Assembly (NCBI GenBank): GCA_034509425.1
Contig: JAVTVJ010000143.1
Location: 992,001 to 1,056,000 of the forward strand
DNA length: 64,000 nt
Source of the DNA: Eopsaltria australis
Taxonomy: Eukaryota; Chordata; Aves; Passeriformes; Petroicidae
Reading direction: 5' to 3'
The notes under the pieces are model-generated. The model saw only the letters and a list, made by a program, of their open reading frames with translations. It did not search any database and was not told the origin of the DNA. Both the position numbers and the translations under genes were made by a program. Below are positions 37,601-49,600 of this stretch, piece after piece. Every line of letters begins with the position of its first letter. The first letter of the stretch is position 1.

Positions 37601-40600
37601 GCCCAGCAAGCTTAGGCATCATGGAACAGGGACCAAAACCTTTCATTTTGGGAGTTGCTCTTGTCATTGCCCTCTTAAGCAGTCAATTAAATTTGGGCAA
37701 TGCCAATGGTTCTGTGGGGTCAGCAGTGTGGCTGTGCCCATGCCAGCAGGATTGGAGCCTGCAGGCTGGGTTACTGGGGCTGCTGTTCACAGCACCTCCC
37801 AGCACAGCAGAGACCAGAGATCTCATCTGCTGTTTTAAAGACCTGTTCAGATTATTTCCTAGCCCCCATGTGAAGGAGGGTTTGGAAAAGCTAATGACTG
37901 TTATTACTTTCCAGACGTTCTGTTTGCTTTTAGAGCAGACTGCAGCAGTTTTGTCTGCAGAATATCACTGTGTGTACTTCCACAAAAGATTGTGAAGGTG
38001 TTGTGCAATGATTTCATATTACAAAAACAAACAAACAGAAAAAAAAAAGCCTGAATAATTTTGGAAGTATCTCAGAAAAAAATTATCTTTTAATGGAAAA
38101 AAAATAGGTTTTTATAAATAAATTTTGCTATTTTTCCAGTAAAATAAAGATGTTGCTTCTCTCTAACCCCAAATCCTGCCACCACTTTTCCATTGTGCTC
38201 AACAGATTTAGAAATAAGTTGAATTCATAACTAGTGGTAAGACTGAGGACTTAGAGATAATAATTCGGCAATTCAGAGTGCAGACTATTTTTTGTGCTAG
38301 CCCCAGTGCTGCACAGCACCTGGGCTGCTGAACCATGGACGTGGGGAGGCTGCAGTAGGACGTGGCATGGGATGCTGGGGATGTCATCCTATCCTTCTCC
38401 AAGTGTTTCCTCTTTGACAGCAGACAGCTCAGCACCTTCATAAATGCCTCCTGAGCTATTTCCATTTAGGACTTGCCCCATTAAAGCACAAAGTTAGTTT
38501 TAACCCTTGGAGCTGTGAACTGCACCAGCTCAGGGGCTGCTTCATGCTTCCCAGTGCCAGGGCAGCATCCTCTGAGGGAGGAGTGGGAAGCCCAGCCAGG
38601 ATAGGTGATTACTTGCACCGTGATCTGCCTGGGGGTGTGCCTCACATCCTCAGGCACGTCTGTCTTTGCATGTATCAGGAAACTCCATTACTTTTGGTGG
38701 AGGATGACTCCCAAAGTCGAAATTTAACCAAGCACTGAAATCACTGGCAATGGGGACTCCCTGCCAGAGCCCAGCCTGCCCTAAGCTGTCCCAGTGTAAA
38801 CTCTCAGGGCAGTAAAACCCCCAGCCTCCAGCAGAGAAAAAGATCAAAGCAGGACTTGTGGGGTTTTCTGAAAGCACACTATTTGCTAGTGTGCTCTAAA
38901 TCCCCCAGCCCAAACCTACCAGAGAACTTCCCCATATTCCCCAAACCACCCCAAACAACAGGGACACACGCTCGGTGGCTGCAGGAGAGGTTTGCTGCAA
39001 GGAAAAAGGGTGTTGCTGAAGGATTTCTCCACGGGCATTCCTTACTGGTTCTCCTGTGCCAGAGCTGCACTCTCAGAGCAGGAGACAGTGCCATTCAAGC
39101 CCTCCTCTGCCTGGGACCGCAGCTGCTTCTCCCGCTCCCGCCGCCGCCGCTCTCTCGCCGCCTCCTCCTCATCCTCCACGCTCCACTGTGCTGTCAGCCT
39201 GCCAAGCCAGAGGGAAAACCCATCTTTAATGCCATCAGGCAGTCCTGTGGAATATGGTAACAATCCTCTGAAGTGTCTGGGCTGCCCCCAGCAAGCAGGA
39301 GCCTTCGGCAGAGGAGCACTCTGAGTGGTGAGTGGTGATCCTCAATGCTGCATCCTCACTTCATCAGCACAGCTCTGCAGTGGGACTGAGCGATGGGCAA
39401 GGATAAGGTGGGACACAGGGACTGGGAGAGGGGTGCAGGACAGCCTGCAAGTCTCTAGAAGGAAGATGTGGTACATATCCCCTTCCTCCCAGACCAGCCA
39501 CCTTCCTGTGAGATGAAGCCTACTGGAAAGCAGCATTCCCTGCAAAAACAGCTTTGCACCTGATGGTCCTGAAGTGCTGCAAGATATCTCAAGGATTGGT
39601 CAAGGGTCTTGCAGTGGTGCAAGATATCCAACACCCTCATCTCAAGCTCTGGCCCACAGAAGGCAGGATCTGTACCCTGGGGGTGAGTTTCCTTAGGCAG
39701 TTGAGCTGCTCCTGCCTGACCAGGAGCCAAGGAAACAGTGGCAGAGGGCAGCACCCATGTCCTGCCCTGCCCTGCCTGGCTTCCTGCCACCCCTGCAGAG
39801 AAGAAAAACCTGCCCTGTCTGGGCTTCTCCCAGACATCTCAATTGGTGGATACCAATGCCTTTGTCAGCAGAACAGCCTCTTGCATCCCCAAGGAAGTGA
39901 TAAGGTGGATGCCACATTCCTTCTGTGGCGATAACGGCAGTCCAGTCATTCCCCATGTGGGATTGGCTCCTGCTCCACTGGCAGCACCAGCTGAGATTCA
40001 GGCAGAAAGGGACATGCCATGGGGTGGCCACCATTCACCCACAGGGCCTGTGATGGCAGCTGGAGCTGGGCAGCTCTGACTTGTGGTACCCAGGGCTGAT
40101 GCTGGGGCTGATGCCTCCTCACCCCACTCGCCCCTGGCTCAGCCAGGTCCAAAACAGACACAAAGGCTGCTTCCTCTGGCATTTTCGAGCCTATTTACAG
40201 AAATGTCTTTCAGGAAGGCACACACATGGAGCTGGGAAGTTGATCTCCCACAGCAGCAGGATCCAGCCCAACCTGCACTTCCTCCCCTCACGCACACCCT
40301 GAGGACTGCAGTCCTCTAAGGATGAACCTGCTTAATGGGAGATAGAGTGCAACATCATTCAGATTGGAACAAAGAGCCTGTGGAAAGGAAAATGGGGGAA
40401 AACTCAAACAGAAATGCCTCAGTTGAGACTTGTTTCAGCCCAGTTTGAGTGAATGAGGGGCAGGTTTAAGCTGGCCCCAGGAGTGCCACTCCGCCAGCCT
40501 GCCCAGCTTTGCCCACAGTCTGGACTATGAACCACGTGAGAGGGCCTCACTTCACCACAGGTCTCACCAAAAAGCTGCTTTCTTTTGAGGTTCAGGACAA

Positions 40601-43600
40601 ATACCTCCCTCTCTGAGCAGTGGAGGGAGAAAAAGCCCATTGGGATAAACTGATGAAATATGTAGCCTTTCTAATTACACTGTGAGCCTTGTTAGCCTTT
40701 CCAGGGAAGACTCAGAGCCTATTTCGCTCTGCAGTGCCAGCAGGACTGTTGAGCTTAGCCCCAGTAGCAGCCCCTTGCACGGTGATCCCACCGCCACCTT
40801 GTCAGGAAGCTGAGGGTAACTCCAAATCACTGCCCTGCCAAAATCCCACCTGTCCCAAGGCAGCAAAGACAGTTTGTGAGCCCAATGAAGAAAGGTCGCC
40901 CATCCCTGCCTGTGCCCACAGAGGAGCAGGGAACAAAGCAGACCCCAGGACTAGCCCAAGAGAACGTTCCATTGCCATGTAGTTACTGCCTGCCTTATTT
41001 CGGGTGGGGTCTTTTTGCAAGCACCAAATTCAGCTCCCTCCCTTTTTATCCCCTCATCGCCCCTTGCCACTTTGGTCTCCATGAGGAACAAAGCAGACCC
41101 AGACCAGAGCCTGGGCTCCCCTCCTCCCTTCCCTACTCATCCCACACTCCTATTTATTATTTTTCCTCAGGTTCCCATAGAAACCCTTGTCTGTGGACCT
41201 GGCAGGAAGCCACCATGTTGTTGTTTTTTTTTTTTTTTATAATATATAAATGAAGTCATTCATTAAACTCTGCCATGATCTCCCTCCCTTGTGCGACAGC
41301 TCCAGATAGTCTCCAGTTTGGAAAGGCTCTTAACCCCTTCTGGCCTGTATCGCCCCAGTTATGAGAAGCAAAGCCCATGTTTATGCCAGAACAAGTCAGA
41401 TTTGGATTAAAATCTTTCACCGCCTCCTCCAGTCCCTTGGGAAGCTGCTGTAGAGGTGGTGCTGCACCAACACCCCCAGCTTGGCCAGGGTGCTCTAGGG
41501 AGCCTGGAGTGGGGGGTCCCTTCTGAACCACATGAGCTCTCCACACTGTGAGAGCAGCAGTGGTTGGCAGCCCTCTCCCTTTCCCAGTTGGATGTGACTA
41601 ACTCTCTCCCCATGACCTCACCGGCTCGCTATTCTGTCCCTGCATCCTTCGAGCAGGCTGAGGACAGAGCCGGGGGCGACCGTTTTGGGGAGAAGGATTT
41701 TTCTGCAAAAGCAGAGAAATAACTTTCCCAGCTCCCTTTGTCACAGAGCAATTCCAGCTTTGTCACAGAGCAATTCCAGCTTCCAGGTTGCCCACTGCTG
41801 GGCTGGGATGTGGCTCAGACACTCTGAGCATCCTTGGGGGGCTGCGATGCTGGGAACACCATGCCTCTGCTCAGCAATAAGGGCTGCAGATAAAGCCCCC
41901 ACAGATTCAAAAATACCAGCGCCCTTCAGCAAACTCCTAAGCCCAGTTTATTTTCAGATTCTGAGCTCTGTCATGCTCAAACAGGCTGGTAGGGGAGCAA
42001 AGTTTAATAAGTGATGCGTTGGGGTTCAGTAATCACATTGATAAGTGGAGGAAAAAGGACGATTACTTTTTGACTGACCTAGCAGCACAAATATTTGTCT
42101 TTAGTGAAAAACAAACAAAACAAAAGGAAGCAAAAAACACAAGCAAATGAGAAACTAAACCTTGCCAAAGTCCTTGTGTTTGGGTCAGCTACAGGGGTTT
42201 GTTGGACCCCAGACAAAATGTGCCATTTCAATTTGGACAAGCACAAGTGTGAGCAGGGGGTCAGCTGTTAAATTGCCTTTCAAAGCAAAAAGGTGGAAAG
42301 ATTTAATTTCCAAATGGTTCCATTTACTAAAACGGGGCCATGGTCTCCCGTTTGCTCTAATTGTTCACAACCGCATTCAGGAACTCAACATGCTCAGCCC
42401 ACAGTGCTATTTCACAACCATCTTTCCCAATTCTAGAAATAATTACCCAGTGCTTCAGGATGAGGCTGATCCCACGTATCTTCACCTCCAGCCAGCACTG
42501 TCCCAGGTTGGTCCCAGGCTGGGGAGGTTTGGGGAAGAAGCAGACTCATAGCTGCCAGTGGGACCAAGAGTTCTCAACTTCATTTCACCCATCAAGGGAC
42601 AGGGAAATGGAAAACAAGACTTGATGCTTGAGAAGCTGAAAGATGAGCTACAGCACGCTACACTCCTGCATCCTGGCTTTATAACATCCCTCTACAGAGG
42701 GATTTGCATGCAATGTGAAAGGGAATTCACCCCCTTACACAAACTCTAGCATGACTGGAGAAGGGAGGAGCAAAAGTAGAGAGACCTCAGTGGCCCCAGC
42801 AGCCCAGAGTTATGGCAAGATTTGCTACAGCAAGAGTTCATCACAGGGCTGGGTCATTTCTCTTACACGGTCCCTACATCTCTGCCAACAGCTTTTGGAG
42901 GTCTTGGTTGAGCCCAACACACTTTGTGGAAGGGGCTTCTCTCTTCCTGAGGACATTGTGCAGGTGTGAGGATGAGCTGAAAGCACCTTGGTTCAGCTGT
43001 GCCCACAGAGACACTGCCTGGCAAACGTTTGCGATGCTTAGACTTCTGCTCTGACCGGGGCCAGCTGCCTGTCTCAGATCCAGCTCTTGACCTCACCTCC
43101 CTCCGGACCCCCAGCCAAGGGAGGGGTTTTATTTCTGTTTGCACTACAAAACACCTCTGCCTGCAGCACAGCACTGCAGGCACCTGCACTCTGGCTGCCC
43201 CGTTCCACATGGCCACAAACGCCCGCTCCAGACGAGCCAGCATGGCTGGGAAGGTCACGTTTCCTATGGGCAATTCCTCACCGGCACTTGAGGAGATTTT
43301 AATATTCAGGCAAGGGAAGTTTCTGGCACCAGATGAGTTGTGTTTAAGGGAAACTCTGCAGACTCAAGGAGTCTTCTGCATGGTTGATGGCTCAAAGGAA
43401 GTTTTGCTGGCCCAAGCCCAAACTTCAGCACTAATGCTAATTCCAGAAAGGAAAATCAAATGCCTCCCAGAGGCTTTGGGCTTTGCAGACTTGCGCCAGA
43501 AAAACTCAGGAACCCTGAGCACACTGGGCATTCCTGGATCCTGAGCTCACTGGGGTATCAGGCCAGGAGTGTGATGGCTTTGGTTGCTGCCCCTGTTGGG

Positions 43601-46600
43601 TAGGTTGCCCCCACAAAGCCAGGGTACAAGAGGGAAGAAGTTTTGGGAACAAGATTTAGGAGGAGCCATGTGCAACCCCAGAAGATAAATTGCCCCACCA
43701 CCTGCAAAAGACCCAGTGTCCACCACAGCTGGAAATATCCCCTGGAAGCCATGGGGCTGCAGGAATTAGAGAAGAACTGAGAAGGGCAGCCCTGCCTCCC
43801 CCAGCAGTCATCTCATCACCACTCTGTTGAGGTCTGGGGAAAGGGAGATGCCAGAAACCAATGCAAGGGACCTTCTCCTTCCATGCAGTCCACTGCAGCC
43901 TGCATTGCCCTGTCCCAGTGCCAGATATAACATCAGTGCAGAATTTGGCCTAGGACTGTCAACAAGTTCATCTGCTGCCGAGCAGAGCTGCCAGGCTTTA
44001 TTTCATATTGCATTTATCACACATTTATAAAGGGCCCTGACTGCTGGCAGGAGGCGTGCAGCTCACCCTGTCACACGAAAGGGAAGAGTACACCCACAGA
44101 AGGCTACAACTCCCTCACCCACTTGACCTTCTGCCAACAAATTAATCACTTATTAGTGGCATATAATGGCTCTGTGTGGCTGAGTCAAGTATGCTGAAAG
44201 ACACAGATAATGGCAGCACTCATGTCATTCAGGACCACTGGTGTCAGGCCACCACAGAAGTCATGGCTTTCCATGGCTTAGGAGCAACGTAGCTGGATAG
44301 CAAAGATTACAGCTGGGTCATCATCCCACTGAATAAGGAAAGGGGTGTGGATAGCAGTACGATACAGAGAGACCGGGAAAAGAAATAAAATCAAGAATTA
44401 TGATGTCACAGCCTGAAGTTTATTTCAGCCTTGCCTCGGGAGAGTTATTCTAGCTCTGAAACAGCAGTGTGTCAGTCAAAGGCAGCCAGAGATACTCCAC
44501 AAGCCTCTCCCTCCCATACATTCATGTAATTCCTCAGCTGCATTGCTCCGTTCAGAGTCCAGGCTACAGAGTTTGAACAAGAACGGGGGCAGGGGGAGAG
44601 GAAAAAATGCATCTATGTGCTTCACCCTCAGCCTTTTTCTCATACCAAGCTTCCCCACCCCACATGTAGCTGTGCAGTCTCAGCCACATCTCCCCATCTC
44701 TCCCATAAATCACAGGTCACCTTCAGGATGTGAACAGCAGGACAGAGCTGCTTCACACCCGGGAGTGGCCACAGAGCCCATCCCCACCTCCTGCTGGAAC
44801 TGGGGGTGTGGGAAGGTGGCACGTATGGGATGATAAAGGACACACCAAGGCATCTGAACAGAATATGATACATCCCAAACTTGCATCAAGCAGAAATAGA
44901 AGGAAAACCACATTCCGCACAGCAAAGACCTATCTCCCTTTTAAAAATAAAAGCAACTCTTCTTTTTTTAAACAGATCTTGGATTTCCTCTGCACAAGCA
45001 CATCCCATTTCTGTCCGGAGAAGGATGTGCTGATGTGCAGCTATGCATAAAACTCTGTCTAGTTTAGCCTTCATTAAATCCCCTGCAAAGATTGACCTGT
45101 AACTGTGACATGACAGGCAGGGAAAGCCCCAAGATGGTAATTTACTGCTTCCACAAGCAAAACAAAACACACTTGAGAAAGCTGGTGGCAAATGGCAGGA
45201 GGAGACCCTGGAGAAGGGACAAAAGCAGGGCTGGTCCTTCATCATGAGCTTCATCTGTCCCCTCCTGCCACTCACAGGACAGTGGCTCCAACATGGAATG
45301 CTCCATGCTTCCAGACACCATAGGTGATGCACAACCACTCATAAGAGGCATGAGGCAACCAGTGGGAACAACTGTTTCTTTTTATTATTATTATTGATTT
45401 TAATCACGGCAGACAGAATCCCAAGGAATCCCTTCCAGGATGATGAATGGCACCCTCAGGACCGTGGGTCCTTAGCACACAGATAGGCTGGTGCAATAAT
45501 GTATTAACATCACCGGTCAGGAATCTGGCAGAGGGAGGAAAGGGCTGGGGCCTGAGCCCTCCCAGCACTCCACTGCATTCAGGAGGTGTGAGAAATCAGT
45601 GCTGTGTACAACCTCGAACCGTGGCTCTTTCTCACGGTCTCTCCATCTCAGCCCTGAGGTTCAAGGAATTTGAGGGTTTTTTTCTAAAGGGCAGGAAGTC
45701 TGGGCTCTGTTTTTGCAAGGGAGAAGCACGTCAGAGGAGAAAATAGACTTGTCAAAAAGATGCACACTGCCTTACCCAGCTTTTGTGTTGTATTTTTCTC
45801 CTCTTTCAGATGGAAGTAAGCCCCCACAGCCTCCCTACCTTGGCTACAGTCAGCCAGCATCCTTCCTGATACACTCATGCTGGAAAACAAGTCTGAGCCT
45901 AGAAAGGTGAGAAATTGCCTTATCCCTGCTTCAAGCTGGGACTAAGAGCAAGATCTGTATCAGCATGGTGCTTTTTATAGCACAGCTGTCTTTGCCCTCA
46001 CTTTGCAGCCCCTGGGGCGAGGCAGTCCCCACCAGCAGGAGGGAGTTTGCTGTCTGAGCAGGGCCAGGAGGCAGCAGGAAGGCCGTGAGAACGTGCTGCT
46101 CCACTCCCTGGGAGAGTTGGGGCTCTCTTTCTTCATCTGTGACCATCACTGACAAGTTGTGCTGCAGCAGGAACCAGAGTCAGCAGCAAGCCCTCGGTCC
46201 CTGCTGGCTAGGGCAGAGCATCTTCATGAGGAAAAAGAGTCTTTGCCCCAAAATACTGATCCCAAAATTCTCTGTCTGAGGGCCTGACACTCCAGCTTCT
46301 TGCTGTGGGACAGAGCCACTTGGCAGCCCCAGTTGCCCTTTGCCCACCACAGAGATGAGGGATGGTGCTGCTGCTACTTGTTGCTCCATCGAAAGAGTTA
46401 GAAATGGAGGGAGAAGGAGAAATCAAAAAAATCTGGAAGCTGAAAATTAGTTTTTAGACACCATCCCAGGTGCAAAGTCTCAGGCCTCAGCTTCTCCATC
46501 CAGTGCTCTTTCAAGCTGAACCACACTCAGATACACGTGGTGGTCATTCTCCACAACATCAGAGGATGCCAATAACCTGTGGCTGCAGCCCTGATGGGCT

Positions 46601-49600
46601 CGAAGGCTCACTACAGCTTCCCAAAATTTTCATGGGCTCAAAGTTCAGGCCCTGAATATCCAATTGCTTGAGAGCAGGTAAAAATCTGAGCCAGGCCAGG
46701 CAAAAGGCAAACAAAACCCACGCGCTGATTTCTGGGAAAGGTCAGTGGTAGGGTGGAGCTCTGACAAAACAAACCCCAGGGCTGGAAGAAACTGGGAATG
46801 GATCCACAGAGTACTCCGAGGGGACAGATGAGCTGCTTCAACCAGAGAGAAAGGATGAGCTGTTATCTTTGGAGTGAAAGTTGAGGGTAGGCACCCCACA
46901 AGGCACCCAGGGAGGCACTTACCCACCACGCACTGGCTTAGCCCTTACCCTCACCCTGCCCCACAGCTCAGCTGGGCTGCAAATCCACGGGTTCCTCCTG
47001 GCTTGCAAATTATGGTGGCATCACTCTGCAAGCAGCTGGCACCACAGAAGCCACCCTGGGATGTGGAAATCCCCCAGGCATGCCATCAGTCTGGCCCCAA
47101 GGGCTCTCCTGGACGCCCTTCCCTGCCAGCAGCCTCTGCTCATGGCTCCTTTCCCACCCACACTCCGTTTGTGGGGTCCGCAAAGGTGCCCATCTCTTCT
47201 GCCCTGGCCACGGCAAGGGGACACAGAGGGATAAAAAAAAAAGTGAAGGCCACTAATAAAAACATCTAAATAGGGAAGATTCAAGAAGGGGAGCACCATA
47301 GGCTCCTCAGGAGGCGTGTTGAGGCAGCATTGCAAAGCATGAATCACACTGATGAAGGCCCTGTGTCCTCTGCTGTCCCCATGCAGGTATCCTCCCCTTC
47401 CCACACAACAGCTCTGCTATTGACTCATTCCTACACGTTTCAGTTTCTCCATCTTCCCCTGAAGAGCTGCTCCACTTCTTCACAGCAAGAATTCCTTGCT
47501 CCCTACACCTATCCAGGAGCCAGGGAGTTGAAGCAAAGTGGTGCTGCAATAGCCCCTGGAGGCAGTAGCTATGTCACAGGCAACAGACCATGTCCTGGCA
47601 TCAACCACACACTCCCCCACCCCACAAAAAATGTTCTTCTCCTTCAAAGCGCCATCCAGCCCTCCCAAGTGCTTCAAGAACCTCGTTCCCAGCTCAGCAT
47701 TCAGGAGGTCAAGACAAAAATACTAGAGCAGCATCTTCCCTGCTGAGACACATCCTGGCAGGCTTCGGGAATCATCGAATGCAGGCAGAAAGGAAGGCAT
47801 CCTGCAGAGCTGGGCAGAGCCCCCATATCCTGATCAAACCAAATATTAAACTCATGACATGCACCAAAATTCAAGGAGTTCAGGGAATTTTAATGCTACC
47901 CCTGGTGCTGAGGAACTCTAAGCATCACCAAGAGCATTGCTTGAAAATGCAGTAACATGTTGTAGGGAGAAAGAAGGGGCCCTGCAGCCACCTCATGGGT
48001 GCTAGGACATGAGTGCTGGCATCAGCTAGAGGTGGCAAGCATCTCATCACATATAGCAGGCCAAAACACAGAGGCAAGATTCATTTCAGATCTCACATTT
48101 TGCCTTTCCATGTTAATGACTCCACAGAAGATAACAAAGCAAAAATCCCATCCTACAGAGTAAATAATGAGCTCTTTCCTGTGATCAAATTTTTCTGACT
48201 TGTTTTCTTCCCCTGAGCTTTTCCATCCTCAAGATTCAGCCCCCTTTTCCCACAGCATTATTTACACTTCAGGCTCTGTAGCATTGCAAAGACATATAAT
48301 TAGAGAAACTGGTTTATTTGTTGCTTGTGCAGCAGCCATGCTCTGGAGCCCCTGTTCTGGACCAGGTCCCCATTGTGCTGGAAGGCAACGGGGTGTTGTA
48401 GAGGGTAAGAACTGTTCTTTTTCCCCCAAGAACAAATCACAGCTCACATCCTAATGGCACCCCAGATTCGCTCACATGCCAGATAAAAGAGAAAAGAGCA
48501 GCAGTGCTTCCAACTGCCCCAGCCAGGCACTCAGCCCAGCCGTGGGGACACAACTGCAGCACGCCACCACAGCACTCAGTGGGAGCAGTGTCAACCAAGA
48601 GGCCCAATAATCCACTTCCAAGGAGTGGCACAGCTGCTTTACAGACAGGCTGATTTGTAGGTTAATTAAATAGCCATATTCTTTTGTGAAACACTTGAGG
48701 CTCGATAAAGAGAGGGAGAGTAAAATTCCAGCAGGAGCAGATAATGAACTGAATGAATCGACATGACAGGTGCTGGATCCCTATCTTATTTATAGGAATT
48801 CATTAGAAGGATAAGGAGAAAGAGATCGTGATAACAAGATAAAGCAGCTCATGTTTGGAGAGGACTTTAAAAAAATACAAAGTCTTGTGGGCGTGTGAGG
48901 GATCATCGCTGTAAACGTGCTGCAAAGGGAGAAATATTTCCCCAGTGATATCCTGATAGAGAAACTATGCTGGACAAGGGGAGTGCCTGGGCACATGGGC
49001 CAAAGCAGGGAAGGCAGATAACCCTGCAATTGTCCATTCTTCTCATACCTTTCCCAGGTAATTACTCGGCCACTCATGCTCTGCAGTTGCAAGGCCTAAC
49101 CCTGGGCTCTTTTCAGCCTCCAACTTTTCAGATGTAAACGAAACATCCCTGCCTGCACCTTCTGCAAAGCCAGTGAGGAAGAAGGAGAGCTAACTTTTCC
49201 AGTCTACCTCCTGGCTGGGCAGAGGTGAAAGATGTTTCCCAGAGTACTGGCTCAGTAGATCAGCCTCCAGGTATCTCCAACATGTCCCAGTGATCCCAAG
49301 CACACTAAACCACTCCAGAGCACAGCGTGCACTCAGCCTGTCAGCAGTCAGTGGAAAAGCCATTTCATGCAAATCTGACTCCTGGGACTGATGTTTGGGT
49401 GATGCTTCACCCATGGGCCCCTGTGTCTGAAATGCTGGAGTTTTGATCAAGCACAAGGCAGGATGCTTAAAGCATTGGGACTCGGCTCTTCAACCCAAAA
49501 TCCACAAGACTTACAGTGGTTTCAGCTCAGGAACCCTTAACCCAGCTGTTGGACAGCTGGCAAGCAGCTCCCGTAGCTGAGCAATGCTCAGAGAAGGTAA

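Larger units (their letters stand above)
29611..39045 (-). other. LSP1: LSP1 introns 2-5: contents between exons
   Basis: Apart from exons 3-5 this stretch holds intronic DNA: a 34-base poly(A) at 31,612-31,645, a short (GA)n at 32,805-32,821, a CR1 fragment at 35,978-36,168, and an antisense open frame at 37,621-37,995 treated separately. No extra LSP1 exon is needed, since the protein joins without gaps. Confidence 0.7.

Noticed and set aside
42999..43544. Open frame of about 180 codons on the plus strand
   Set aside because: It starts at a GTG rather than an ATG, sits inside LSP1 intron 1, has no recognisable domain, and the composition looks like translated non-coding DNA.
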